49,463 nucleotides of DNA from Sphingomonas sp. AOB5 (GTDB taxonomy: Bacteria > Pseudomonadota > Alphaproteobacteria > Sphingomonadales > Sphingomonadaceae), in the NCBI RefSeq assembly GCF_029433115.1, contig NZ_JARNTV010000008.1:60001-109463 (forward strand), in the 5' to 3' direction. The notes beneath the pieces are model-generated. The model was not told the origin of the DNA. It did no database searches and was given only the letters and a program-made list of their open reading frames with translations. Position 1 is the first letter of the stretch; the number at the start of each line of letters is the position of its first letter. Position numbers and translations under genes: made by a program. Positions 20,128 to 28,735 of this stretch are shown one piece after another.

Positions 20128-22217
20128 GCGGCGCAGCGCTCGATGCGGACGGGCAGTGCCGAGAAGCGCGGCATGGCGTTGATCCGCTCGACCGTATCCC
20201 CCGCATCGGTCAGCCGGTTGATCGCGACGCCGATCGCATCGCGGTCGCCCGGAAGCTCGCCCCAGCCATGGGTGAGCGTCACTGTGCCGGGCCGCAGTGT
20301 GTCATCGGTCTCCACCGTCGCCGGGATCGCACCATGTGCGGATCGCAGCATGACCTGCTCGCCCGTCTCAATCCCCAGCGCCGCGAGATCGTCCGGATGA
20401 AGTTGCAGCCGGTTCTCGGGCTTGCGGCGCTGGACCGAGGGGATGTGGCGGCCGAAGCTGTTCATTACTTCGCGCATGCGCCGCACGACCAAGCGGAACG
20501 GATAGGCCGGATCGACAGGTTCGCCCCGCGCCATCTCCGCAAACTCCTCCGCCACGTCCGGCGGAAGCAACTGGAAGCGGCCCGCACCCGGCCGGGCAGG
20601 CTCCACGATCTGCGGCTGGACCGGCCAGATCGCGCCGCCTTCCCTCGCCTTGATCTCCGCGAACGGAATCTGGCTGTGCGCTGCGGTGATCGCCAGCAGG
20701 TCCGCGCCGCTCGGGCAGGCCCCCATGTCCAGCGCCTGCCCGCCATAATCGAGCGTCAGGCCCAGCCGCTTTGCCAGTCCCCAGAACAGCGCGTGATCGT
20801 CGATCAGTTCAGCGCCCTCCGGCTCCGCGGCGATGGCCGGGGCATATTGGGCGAAGGGCGCGGGGAAATAGTTCCGCTCGTTATGCACCATCGTCATGTC
20901 GTCGCGCTCGAACATCAGCCGCGGCGGCAGGACGTAATCGGCCAGCCGCGCGGTCGCATTCATCTGCGGATCGATGGTGACCAGCAGGTCGAGACCGGAG
21001 AGCGCCGCGATGCTGCGCGCCTGATCGGGCATCGCGCTGACCAGATTGCCGCCCACGACGATCAGGCTGCGGATGCGGTCCGGCCCGGGCCCGGTGATCG
21101 CGGAAGCCAGCGCGCCGGTCATCTTCTGGCCGAACAACATGCCGTTCCGCTCGAACGAGCGCCCGGGCGAGATCGCCTCGGCATGGACCGGCTTGCGCGG
21201 GCCGAGCACGCCGGGATTGGGCACCGCATCGCCCGCGCGGGGATAGCGGCCGCACACCACGTTGAGCGCATCGATCAGGTGCTGCGACAGGTTCGATCCG
21301 GTCGCCATGTTCGGGCCGGTGCCCGTGAACGCCCCGCCCCGCTTTGCCGCGAAGAAGATGTCGGCGGCCTCGCGGAACAGTGCCTCGTCGATCCCGGCCC
21401 GCGCCGCGACATGAGCCGGCGTGAAGGGCGCGACCGCCGCACGGAGGTCATCCAGCCCCTCGGCATGCGCGGCACAGAATTCACTATCTTCCCGGCCTTC
21501 GCTCAGAGCCAGATTGAGGAACCCGGCCGCAATCGCTGAATCCTCACCCGGAATCGGCTGAAGGTGGATATCGGCAAGCCGCGCGGTCTCGGTCCTGCGC
21601 GGATCGATCACGATGATCTTCGCGCCGCGCGCCTTCGCCGCCTTCAGCCGCGCGACCGGATTGTAATTGTTGAACCCGCTGAGCGCGCCCGAGACCGAAA
21701 CCAAAGGATTGAAGCCGAACCCCATCCACACGTCCGCCGTGTCGAACGGGGTATTGCCCGCCGCCCACATGCCCAGCCGCTCAAAACTGACCCATTTCGC
21801 CGACTGGTCGATGGTCATCGACGAATAGTAGCTGGTCGATCCCATGGCATTCAGCCAGCCGCGCAGCACCACGCGCACCGCGGCGTTCAGGCTGCCGCCC
21901 ATGCCCTGATAGATGGCGTGACTGTTCGACCCATGCGCAGCGACGCTCGCCTTGAGCCGCTCTGCAATCTCGTCCAGCGCCTGCTCGATCCCGATCTCTG
22001 CATGGCTGCCATCGGGCATGCGCTTGAGCGGGCGGAGCAGGCGGCGGTCGCTATTGTGGAGTTCGCCCGAGGTCACGCCCTTGCTGCACGCAAAACCCGA
22101 GGTGAGCGGATGATCGGGATCGCCCCTCACGCTCGTCACGCGCGCGTTGTCGTCGAGCTTCACGATCAGCCCGCAAGTGCCGAAGCAGATGCGGCAGAAG
22201 CTCTTGCGCTCGGTCAT
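20124..22217 (-). CDS. Molybdopterin-dependent oxidoreductase (DMSO reductase superfamily)
   Basis: A 697-residue cytoplasmic enzyme: no twin-arginine signal. The N terminus has a [4Fe-4S] motif with Cys8, Cys11, Cys15 and Cys44. The central molybdopterin domains carry WMGFGFNPLVS and IIVIDPRRTETA, and the C-terminal dinucleotide-binding domain holds NRLQLHPDDLAALGIETG and GWGELPGDRDAIGVAINRL. By hand alignment to formate dehydrogenase, Asp137 falls where Cys or Sec usually binds Mo. It follows the SDR gene by 9 bp and overlaps the MFS gene. Reaction unknown; oxidation, hydroxylation or hydration of a catabolic intermediate is possible. Confidence 0.88.
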   Translation of the reverse strand: MTERKSFCRICFGTCGLIVKLDDNARVTSVRGDPDHPLTSGFACSKGVTSGELHNSDRRLLRPLKRMPDGSHAEIGIEQALDEIAERLKASVAAHGSNSHAIYQGMGGSLNAAVRVVLRGWLNAMGSTSYYSSMTIDQSAKWVSFERLGMWAAGNTPFDTADVWMGFGFNPLVSVSGALSGFNNYNPVARLKAAKARGAKIIVIDPRRTETARLADIHLQPIPGEDSAIAAGFLNLALSEGREDSEFCAAHAEGLDDLRAAVAPFTPAHVAARAGIDEALFREAADIFFAAKRGGAFTGTGPNMATGSNLSQHLIDALNVVCGRYPRAGDAVPNPGVLGPRKPVHAEAISPGRSFERNGMLFGQKMTGALASAITGPGPDRIRSLIVVGGNLVSAMPDQARSIAALSGLDLLVTIDPQMNATARLADYVLPPRLMFERDDMTMVHNERNYFPAPFAQYAPAIAAEPEGAELIDDHALFWGLAKRLGLTLDYGGQALDMGACPSGADLLAITAAHSQIPFAEIKAREGGAIWPVQPQIVEPARPGAGRFQLLPPDVAEEFAEMARGEPVDPAYPFRLVVRRMREVMNSFGRHIPSVQRRKPENRLQLHPDDLAALGIETGEQVMLRSAHGAIPATVETDDTLRPGTVTLTHGWGELPGDRDAIGVAINRLTDAGDTVERINAMPRFSALPVRIERCAA

Positions 22218-22226
22218 CTCAGACGC

Positions 22227-22958
22227 TCACGTCAGTTCCTGGCCGCCATCGACCATGATCGTCTGCCCGGTGACCCAGCGGGCGAGCGGCGACGCGAGGA
22301 ACAGGACGACATCGGCCACTTCATCGGGCGCGCCGAGGCGGCCGAACGGGATCTTGTCGACGATGCGCTTGTACCCCTCGGGGTCGCTGGTGCGGCGCTC
22401 CTCCCAGAAATGGCCGGGAAACTCGATGGCGCCCGGCGCGACCGAATTGACGCGGATATTCTGCGCGGCGAGGCCCAGCGCCTGGCTGGTGGTGTAGTGC
22501 ACGATCGCCGCCTTGATCGCGCCATAGGGCGCCGAGCGCGGCGTCGGGTGATAGGCCGAGATCGACGAGATGTTGACGATGGCCCCGCCCCCGCCTGCCG
22601 CCATGATCGGCACCGCGGCGGCATTGGTGTGGAACAGGCCCATCAGGTCGACATTGAAGGCGGTGGTCCAGCCCTCCGCCGTATCTGCGGTCGCAAAAGC
22701 CGAACCGTTGTTGACGACGATATCCAAGCCACCCAGCGCATTCGCCGCGGCCTCGACATGGCTGCGCACCGCATCGCCGTCCGCGAGGTCACAGATCTGG
22801 ACATGCGCCCCGGTCAGCCGCTGCGTTTCCGCCAGCGCCTCGCGGTCGCGGCCGGAGACCGAGACGGTTGCCCCGGCCTTGGCAAAGCCCTCCGCGATGG
22901 CGCGCCCGATCCCGCGACTGCCCCCGCCGATCAGGACGCGCTTGCCGGTGAAGTCCAT
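22227..22958 (-). CDS. Short-chain dehydrogenase/reductase (SDR)
   Basis: A 243-residue classical SDR that should oxidise an alcohol or reduce a ketone with NAD(P). The cofactor motif GGGSRGIG is at residues 11-18, the structural motif reads NNGSA (88-type NNAG variant), and the catalytic triad is Ser132, Tyr145 and Lys149 in SSISAYHPTPRSAPYGAIKA. The C terminus GQTIMVDGGQEL is standard. The start at 22958 fits family length and has GGGAGAGG upstream. It lies between the LLM flavoprotein gene and the molybdopterin enzyme gene, so it may act on the product of one of them. Confidence 0.92.
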   Translation of the reverse strand: MDFTGKRVLIGGGSRGIGRAIAEGFAKAGATVSVSGRDREALAETQRLTGAHVQICDLADGDAVRSHVEAAANALGGLDIVVNNGSAFATADTAEGWTTAFNVDLMGLFHTNAAAVPIMAAGGGGAIVNISSISAYHPTPRSAPYGAIKAAIVHYTTSQALGLAAQNIRVNSVAPGAIEFPGHFWEERRTSDPEGYKRIVDKIPFGRLGAPDEVADVVLFLASPLARWVTGQTIMVDGGQELT

Positions 22959-22982
22959 GGCTCCGGCCTCTCCCAACTTGAT

Positions 22983-23059
22983 GTGCTCCGGCGAAGGCCG
23001 GAGCCCTGCGTTACGACGCGTGTCGCCCGCTGCCAGCGCTCCGGCCTTCGCCGGAGCAC
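22983..23059. repeat. REPIN-like paired palindrome, type A
   Basis: Arms 22983-23004 and 23038-23059 (22 nt) are perfect reverse complements. Each is a hairpin with core GCTCCGGC-GAAG-GCCGGAGC. The spacer is 33 nt. It lies 9 bp after the LLM gene stop and 24 bp before the SDR start. The right half, from TGCCAGCGCT onward for 30 nt, is identical to the copy at 40477. Confidence 0.85.
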
Positions 23060-23068
23060 AAGGAGGGA

Positions 23069-24277
23069 TCAAACGATCGCGTACTGCCCGTCGACGCTCT
23101 TGGCCGGCTCGACGCCCAGTTCGGCGATCTTCTTCGCTGCATATTCGCGCAGGCGCGGCATGACCTCGGTTGCGAAGAGGGTCATCGAGTCCACGGTTTC
23201 CTCGTGGCTGAGATACCCGGCCTGACCGAGCATCAGCAGATGACCAAGCCCGCCCGCGCGATCGCAGAACGACGTGATCTGGTCGTAAAGCTGGTCCGGC
23301 GTGCCGGTGAACATGATCCCGCCATCGGCCATGTCCTGCCGCGAGGGATTGGGCGGCAGGCCGAAATTGATGCGGCCAGTGATGCCTTTCTTCAGCGCCA
23401 TCGCATTCAGCTCGGCGGTCTCGTAACCCGGCGGGTTCGACCATGCCTTGGGCGTGCGCGGCTGGACGTCGAGATAGGGCTTCATCTTGGCGTAGCGCGT
23501 ATCGACTTCGGCTTCGGTGCGGCCGCAGCAGACGATGGCGAGATAGGCGAACCGGTCGAGACCCGGCATCTTGCCGTGCGTCGCGAGATAGGTCTCCTTA
23601 TACGCATCGAACAGCGGCTTGGTGCCCGCGCCGTTGAAGAAGGTGGCGAGCGTATAGCCCAGCTCCGCCACCTTGCGGCCAGTGCTGGCGCCCGATGCGG
23701 TGATCCACATCGGCGGCATCGGCTGCTGGTACGGCCGCGGCCAGACGTTCACGTTGCGGTAGTTGTAATGCTCGCCTTCCCAGCTGAACGGGCCGCCCTG
23801 ATGGGTCAGCGCCTTCACGACGAAGTCATGCGCTTCCCAATAGCGGTCCATGATCCCCGCCGGATTCTGGTTCGACATAGCCAGTTCGAAGGGCGAGGCC
23901 TTGACCAGACCGATCTCGAGACGTCCGCCGGAGATGACGTCGATCATCGCGAGCTCCTCGGCCACGCGATAGGGATCGGTGCGATTGGTGATCGGCACGC
24001 CCAGGCACAGCAGCCGCGCCCGCGTCGTCTGGCGCGCGAGGATCGCGAGGGTCAGCAGGCACGATGCCGACATGCAGTTGGCCGAGGCGTGATGCTCGTT
24101 GACGAAGATGTTGTAGCCCAGTCTGTCGGCCACCACCCATTCGTCGAGATAGCGGTTGTACAGTTCGTGCGCGACCTGCGGATCGCAGTGGCGGTTGTCG
24201 ACCACCACCTTGGTGGGGCCTTCGATGTCCTTCCACGCCGGGTGCATCGACTGTTCGCTGAAGTGCCAGAATTCCAT
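23069..24277 (-). CDS. LLM-class (luciferase-like) flavin-dependent monooxygenase
   Basis: A 402-residue protein of the bacterial luciferase-like superfamily (TIM barrel, FMN or F420). Typical landmarks are WVVADRLGYNIFVNEHH near residues 47-63, TTRARLLCLGVPI, DVISGGRLEIGLVKA, and the flavin-phosphate region WITASGAS. These enzymes usually use reduced FMN made by a separate reductase to hydroxylate substrates or insert oxygen next to a ketone; no reductase gene is visible here. It is co-directional with an alpha/beta hydrolase, ribB and a second LLM gene. The ATG start matches family N termini (MEFWHFSEQ). Confidence 0.9.
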   Translation of the reverse strand: MEFWHFSEQSMHPAWKDIEGPTKVVVDNRHCDPQVAHELYNRYLDEWVVADRLGYNIFVNEHHASANCMSASCLLTLAILARQTTRARLLCLGVPITNRTDPYRVAEELAMIDVISGGRLEIGLVKASPFELAMSNQNPAGIMDRYWEAHDFVVKALTHQGGPFSWEGEHYNYRNVNVWPRPYQQPMPPMWITASGASTGRKVAELGYTLATFFNGAGTKPLFDAYKETYLATHGKMPGLDRFAYLAIVCCGRTEAEVDTRYAKMKPYLDVQPRTPKAWSNPPGYETAELNAMALKKGITGRINFGLPPNPSRQDMADGGIMFTGTPDQLYDQITSFCDRAGGLGHLLMLGQAGYLSHEETVDSMTLFATEVMPRLREYAAKKIAELGVEPAKSVDGQYAIV

Positions 24278-24306
24278 ACATGCTCTCCTGGATGCTGTTC
24301 CGGGCT

Positions 24307-25104
24307 TCAGCCCAGGAATGCCTCGATCTTGTCGGCAAAGGCTGCGGGCTGTTCGAGATAGCCGTAATGGCCCGCGCCGCTGATGTTCTCGAACCGCGCA
24401 CCGGGGATCGCCGCGGCATAGTTGCGGCCGTAATCGGGAACGGTGATCCGGTCCTCGGCGCCGCTCACGACCAGGGTCGGCACCTTGATCCGGTGCAGCC
24501 GGCTCTTGAGCTTGGGATTGTAGAGCGTCGGATTGTAGCCGAAGAGCGTCAGCGCCTCGCGGTTGCGGGCGAAACGCAGCGCGGTCTCCTCGGGCAGGTC
24601 CTTGAAGTCGAGATTGTGGAGCACTTCCATGCCCTTGGCCTCGTCGGCGAAGAACATGGCGGGAATCTCCTGCGCGGTGTGCGCATAGATATCGACGATA
24701 TCGCGGCTCTCCCGGTCGCCGAACTTCACGCCCAGCGGATCGATCAGCACCAGCTTCGCGATGCGCCCGGTGCCCTTGGTCGCCAGCTCCGCCGCGACCC
24801 AGCCACCGAACGACACGCCGACCAGGATGATGTCGGTCAGGTCGAGCTCCTCGATCAGATCGAGCACGCGATAGGCGATGTCGTCCACCGTGGTGACGTC
24901 ATGCGGGCGCGGGCTGGCGCCAAAGCCGGGCAGCGAGGGCGCAACGACCTTGTGCGTCTTCGCCAGCCGCTCGATCAGCGGATCGGAAGGATCGAAACCG
25001 TGCCCAGCGTGCAGGAACAGCACCGGCTGGCCCTCGCCCTTGATCAGCAATTCGGTTTCGGCGCCGGCTACGGTCTTTCGCTCTGGCAGGGCTGTCAGGA
25101 ACAT
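24307..25104 (-). CDS. Alpha/beta-fold hydrolase
   Basis: A 265-residue hydrolase. The nucleophile elbow GVSFGG puts Ser98 as nucleophile, the acid is probably the Asp of GAEDRIT, and the histidine lies in GAGHYGYLE near the C terminus. The oxyanion region is LHAGHGFDPS. GAGAGGA upstream supports the start at 25104. Lying between ribB and an LLM monooxygenase gene, it could open an ester or lactone made by a Baeyer-Villiger-type oxidation; other family reactions include C-C bond hydrolysis. The specific substrate is unknown. Confidence 0.9.
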   Translation of the reverse strand: MFLTALPERKTVAGAETELLIKGEGQPVLFLHAGHGFDPSDPLIERLAKTHKVVAPSLPGFGASPRPHDVTTVDDIAYRVLDLIEELDLTDIILVGVSFGGWVAAELATKGTGRIAKLVLIDPLGVKFGDRESRDIVDIYAHTAQEIPAMFFADEAKGMEVLHNLDFKDLPEETALRFARNREALTLFGYNPTLYNPKLKSRLHRIKVPTLVVSGAEDRITVPDYGRNYAAAIPGARFENISGAGHYGYLEQPAAFADKIEAFLG

Positions 25105-25121
25105 GTCGGTCCTCTCAACGG

Positions 25122-25814
25122 TCAGCGCATCGCCCCGGCTTCGAGGCCGGATGCGTGCGGGATGGCATGGACGCTGGGGCGGCGGTCGCGGCCCTCGCGG
25201 CGGTAGACGATCAGATCGGCGATGGTGGTGATGCACAGGCCGTGCTGGCGCGCGAACCGGATCAGCTCGGGCGTGCGAGCCATCGCGCCGTCGTCGCGGA
25301 CGATCTCGCACAGCACGCCCGCAGGCGCGCAGCCGGCGAGGCGGGCGAGATCGACCGCAGCTTCGGTATGGCCGGGCCGCTCGAGCACGCCGCCGGGGCG
25401 GGCACGCAGGGGGAACATATGGCCGGGGCGCATCAGATCGTCGGGCATCGTATCCGGTGAGATCAGCGCGGCGATGGTCGCGGCGCGATCGGAAGCAGAA
25501 ACACCGGTGCTGGTGCCGCGACGGGCGTCGACCGAGACGGTGAAGGCGGTGCCGTGGCGGTCGTCATTGCTGCGCACCATCGGATCGAGCTGCAGCGCAT
25601 CGGCCCGCTCACCTTCGATGGCGACGCAAACGATGCCGGTGGTGTGACGCACGATGAAGGCCAGCGCCTCGGGCGTGGCATGTTCGGCGGCGATGATGAG
25701 GTCGCCCTCATTCTCGCGATTCTTGTCGTCGAGGACCACGACCATCTCGCCCCGAGCGAGCGCGTGGAGCGCGTCCTCAATGCTGTCCATGGCGATGTCG
25801 GCGATGTTTTCCAT
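25122..25814 (-). CDS. ribB: 3,4-dihydroxy-2-butanone-4-phosphate synthase
   Basis: RibB converts ribulose 5-phosphate to the four-carbon precursor of riboflavin, hence of FMN and FAD. The 230-residue protein has the complete set of motifs: [16 protein letters not shown] (metal and active site), [17 protein letters not shown], and [24 protein letters not shown]. There is no GTP cyclohydrolase II domain after it. The ATG at 25814 is preceded by GAGAGGA. It sits 17 bp before a hydrolase gene and between two LLM flavoprotein genes, so it may serve to raise flavin supply for them. An extra housekeeping copy elsewhere is likely but cannot be checked. Confidence 0.93.
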   Translation of the reverse strand: MENIADIAMDSIEDALHALARGEMVVVLDDKNRENEGDLIIAAEHATPEALAFIVRHTTGIVCVAIEGERADALQLDPMVRSNDDRHGTAFTVSVDARRGTSTGVSASDRAATIAALISPDTMPDDLMRPGHMFPLRARPGGVLERPGHTEAAVDLARLAGCAPAGVLCEIVRDDGAMARTPELIRFARQHGLCITTIADLIVYRREGRDRRPSVHAIPHASGLEAGAMR

Positions 25815-25842
25815 GCGCTTTCCTCTCTTGAACGAAACTTCG

Positions 25843-25866
25843 CATTTCGGGACATATCCCGCAATG
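25843..25866. promoter_or_regulatory. Candidate operator upstream of ribB
   Basis: A near-perfect 24-bp inverted repeat: CGGGA-cata-TCCCG in the centre, flanked at one base by CATT on the left and AATG on the right. It lies 29 bp upstream of the ribB start, a position suited to a repressor or activator site. No regulator gene is in the window. Confidence 0.45.
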
Positions 25867-25939
25867 TAAAACAAATCGGGGGTTAGGGCCTGCTCCACGA
25901 GTTTTTCTCAGGGGAGCGGATGAGGGATGCGCATCATCG

Positions 25940-26069
25940 ATCCTCCCCCGGAGGGGGAGGGGTACCAGCGAAGCTGGGGGAGGGGTATTGTCCGCGGGCG
26001 AGGCGTCTCGATTGTGGAGACTACCCCTCCGTCATGCTGCGCATGCCACCTCCCCCTCCGGGGGAGGAT
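25940..26069. repeat. REPIN-like paired palindrome, type B
   Basis: Arms 25940-25960 and 26049-26069 (21 nt) are perfect reverse complements with core CCTCCCCCGGAGGGGGAGG. The 88-nt spacer holds further small palindromes (CCAGC-gaa-GCTGG and GTCTC...GAGAC). It ends 8 bp from the stop of the LLM gene at 26078. Confidence 0.8.
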
Positions 26070-26077
26070 TTGTGAAA

Positions 26078-27283
26078 TCAGGCCTCCGCCTTGGCCCCGA
26101 TCATGCCGGTCTGCTTGGCGGCACCTTCGGCATTCTTGGACTTGCCGTATTTCTCGAAGGTCGCCTGCGCCGCGGCGTTGCTCTTGGCGCTGAACTCCAG
26201 GCTGCGCGCCTTCCACTCGCCATAGCTCTCGTCGCGATTGCTGTTCGAATTGTCGAACTTCGGCGCGACGAAGCGCATATAGAGTTCGTACGACTTCTTG
26301 GTCGCTTCCCAGTCGGCCCAGTCATGGCACTGGTGAAGGAAGCCGCCGAAATAGCCCTGCTTCTCGCGCAGTTTCGTCAGCACCTCGATCGCATCGTCGG
26401 GCGTGCCGATCACGATATGGCCGGAGTCGAGCACGACATCGACCAGATCGCGCCCGACGATGTTGCCGAAGCGGCCCGGCGTGACGGTGCGGGCATATTC
26501 GACATATTTCTCCAGCCCGAAACGCACATTCTCGCGCGCCTTCTCACGGGTCTCGGCGATGTGCATCGGGCCCATCAGGCGCAGCTTGGCGCGGTCCATC
26601 GTGTGGCCATGTTCGGCCGCGGTTTCCTCGGCGAACTTCCAGTTCACGTCGAGTACGTTGAAGCCGCCGTCCGGGCTGGTCGCCGCGACGCACAGCATCA
26701 TGAGGTTATACTTGCCGGCCATCTTGCCGCCCGAAGGCGTCGCGGCACTCGCCACCGCGATCTCTGGCCGCGGCTGGGTATAGGGCAACAGGTGCGCGCG
26801 GGCGTTCACCAGATTGTACCACTCGGTCTTCTCGGTGACGGTCTGGCCGTCGAGCAGGCGCAGGATCACGTCCAGCGCCTGAGCCATGCGGTCGCGCTGG
26901 GTGTTGGGATCGATGCCGAGCTGCGCGGCGTCGGACACCAGCAGGCCGGGGCCGAAGCCGAACATCACGCGGCCGCGCGTCTGGTGATCGAGCTGGATTA
27001 TCCGGTTCGCGACCATCAGCGGCTGGTGATAGGGCAACGAGATCACGCCGGTGCCGAACTTCAGCGTGCGCGTACGCTCGGCAGCGGTGGCGATGAACAG
27101 TTCCGGCGAGGCAATCGTCTCGAACCCGCCCGAATGATGCTCGCCGATCCAGGCCTCGTCGAAGCCGAGCCGATCGACCCATTCCATCAGTTCGAGATCG
27201 CGGTGGATCAGCAGGTTCGGATTCTCGTCGACCGGGTGGAGCGGTGCGAGGAAGATCCCGTGACGCATGGCCTTGCTCGACAT
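26078..27283 (-). CDS. LLM-class flavin-dependent monooxygenase, limonene-monooxygenase-like
   Basis: A 401-residue luciferase-like flavoprotein. The N terminus HGIFLAPLHPVDENPN and the block LDRLGFDEAWIGEHHSGG-like sequence (VDRLGFDEAWIGEHHSGG), SLPYHQPLMVANRI and TRGRVMFGFGPG match, from memory, the subgroup often named after limonene 1,2-monooxygenase; this was not tested by alignment. It should use reduced flavin and oxygen to epoxidise, hydroxylate or oxidise a cyclic substrate. The ATG at 27283 has TAGGAG at a good distance, better than the ATG at 27322. It is the first of a run with ribB, a hydrolase and another LLM enzyme. Confidence 0.9.
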   Translation of the reverse strand: MSSKAMRHGIFLAPLHPVDENPNLLIHRDLELMEWVDRLGFDEAWIGEHHSGGFETIASPELFIATAAERTRTLKFGTGVISLPYHQPLMVANRIIQLDHQTRGRVMFGFGPGLLVSDAAQLGIDPNTQRDRMAQALDVILRLLDGQTVTEKTEWYNLVNARAHLLPYTQPRPEIAVASAATPSGGKMAGKYNLMMLCVAATSPDGGFNVLDVNWKFAEETAAEHGHTMDRAKLRLMGPMHIAETREKARENVRFGLEKYVEYARTVTPGRFGNIVGRDLVDVVLDSGHIVIGTPDDAIEVLTKLREKQGYFGGFLHQCHDWADWEATKKSYELYMRFVAPKFDNSNSNRDESYGEWKARSLEFSAKSNAAAQATFEKYGKSKNAEGAAKQTGMIGAKAEA

Positions 27284-27310
27284 GTCCGTAACCGCTCCTA
27301 TCGATCTCTT

Positions 27311-27343
27311 GTTCTCGCGCATCCGGCGCGTTCAGGCGAGAAC
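27311..27343. promoter_or_regulatory. Inverted repeat ahead of the LLM gene
   Basis: GTTCTCGC and GCGAGAAC, a perfect 8-bp inverted repeat with 17 nt between, lies 28 bp upstream of the LLM start in a 120-bp gap. An AT-rich stretch (about 27366-27393) further upstream may hold the promoter. Operator function is a guess. Confidence 0.35.
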
Positions 27344-27403
27344 TCTATCAGCCCTTTTTGTGCTGTAAAACGGAATATATATCATAATCCAAACCCGATT
27401 GGC

Positions 27404-28615
27404 TCATTTGAGATCGTCGGGGCCGCCAATGATATGCCGGTCGTGCAACGCCCCGATCGCCCCCGAGTCGAGCTGGAGCAGCGTTGCCAGCACCTCGTCG
27501 GTATGCTGGCCAAGCACCGGACCGGACAGCGGCGGAACGGCACCGACCTTCGAGAAATCCATCGGCGTCCGCGCGGTGAGCGTCTCGCCAAGGCCGCGAT
27601 GCGCGACAGGCGCAAACATCGGATTGGCGGGCGAAACGCGCGGGTCCCCGGCCAGCATCTGCGCCACATCCTGATACGGCCCCCAACAGGCACGCGCGGC
27701 ATCCAGCGCCGTGCGCGCTTCGTCCAAGGTGCGCGCGGCGAACCATGGTGCGAGCCAGGCAACGATCGCCTCACGCGCTTCGAACCGGTCGGTCTCCAGC
27801 GAGAGATCGGCGCCATTCGCTTCATAGGCGACAACCTGAGGCTCGATCCCGGTTGCGGCGACCAGCGACTTCCACTGCCCCACCGAAACCGCCGCGACCA
27901 TCAGCCGGCGACCGTCCGCCGTCGCAAAGTCATGCCCGAACGCGCCATAGATATGGTTGCCATGCCGCGCGCGCGCCGTACCGTTGATCTGCGCTTCGGC
28001 CAGATAACCAAGATCGCTGACCACCGCGAAGGCAACGTCGGACAGCGCCACGCGGATGCGCTGGCCCTCGCCGGTGCGCGTCCGGTGGCGCTCGGCGGCG
28101 AGGATCGCGGTGGCGAGGCTCATCCCCGCCAGCAGGTCCCATGCCGGAAGCACATGGTTGACCGGCGCGTCCGAACCCTCCGGCCCGGTGATGCCGGGGA
28201 AGCCCGCGGCGCAGTTCACTGTGTAATCCAGCGCGGTCGATCCATCGTGATTGCCGACGATGGTCGCCATGATCAGGTCGGCGCGCTTTGCCATCAGCGC
28301 TTCCGGCGCGAGCCAGCCGGTCGCGGGCAGGTTGGTCGCGAAGATGCCCGATGCGGCGATGATCGCCTGGGCCAGTTCGCGGCCTTCCTCCGAGCGGATA
28401 TCGATGCGGACCGATTTCTTGCCCTTGTTCAGCCCGGCCCAATAGAGGCTGCGGCCATTCGCCGCGACCGGCCAGCGTTTATAGTCGAGGCCGCCCTGCA
28501 TCCCGTCGATACGGATCACGTCGGCGCCCAGCTGCGCCAGCGTCATCGTCGCATAGGGGCAGGCGATGAAGGCAGCGCATTCCGCGACATTCAGGCCTTC
28601 CAATATTCCGGGCAT
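27404..28615 (-). CDS. CoA transferase, family III (CaiB/BaiF)
   Basis: A 403-residue family III CoA transferase that moves CoA between carboxylic acids through an aspartyl intermediate. Landmarks are GLNVAECAAFIACPYATMTLAQLGADVIRID at the start (family form: lead segment then LGADVIKIE), GLNKGKKSVRIDIRSEEGR, and the region PAWDLLAGMSLATAILAA, where the catalytic Asp is expected. The large GxG-rich second domain follows. It is divergent from the HSL-type esterase gene and precedes the LLM genes. The acid pair is unknown; family members act on carnitine, oxalate, mesaconate and bile acids. Confidence 0.92.
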   Translation of the reverse strand: MPGILEGLNVAECAAFIACPYATMTLAQLGADVIRIDGMQGGLDYKRWPVAANGRSLYWAGLNKGKKSVRIDIRSEEGRELAQAIIAASGIFATNLPATGWLAPEALMAKRADLIMATIVGNHDGSTALDYTVNCAAGFPGITGPEGSDAPVNHVLPAWDLLAGMSLATAILAAERHRTRTGEGQRIRVALSDVAFAVVSDLGYLAEAQINGTARARHGNHIYGAFGHDFATADGRRLMVAAVSVGQWKSLVAATGIEPQVVAYEANGADLSLETDRFEAREAIVAWLAPWFAARTLDEARTALDAARACWGPYQDVAQMLAGDPRVSPANPMFAPVAHRGLGETLTARTPMDFSKVGAVPPLSGPVLGQHTDEVLATLLQLDSGAIGALHDRHIIGGPDDLK

Positions 28616-28735
28616 TCGGCTCTCCCTCTCGCGGACGGGATAACAGCACGGATCGCGGCGGCGGCGGAAACTTTGTCATGCCGGGCCGGGAATTCGTCAT
28701 TGTCACGTCGCTCGTGCTGCATGTTAGGCAGCGTC

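Noticed and set aside
25815..25939. FMN riboswitch ahead of ribB
   Set aside because: The conserved RFN-element strings (AGGGT..., GGCGGT, CCGAC) could not be found in the leader, which holds a short dyad instead.
25988..28735. In-frame extension of the esterase gene by over 900 codons
   Set aside because: The extra sequence is antisense to the LLM and CoA transferase genes and shows no domain. Family length fits a start at 28736.
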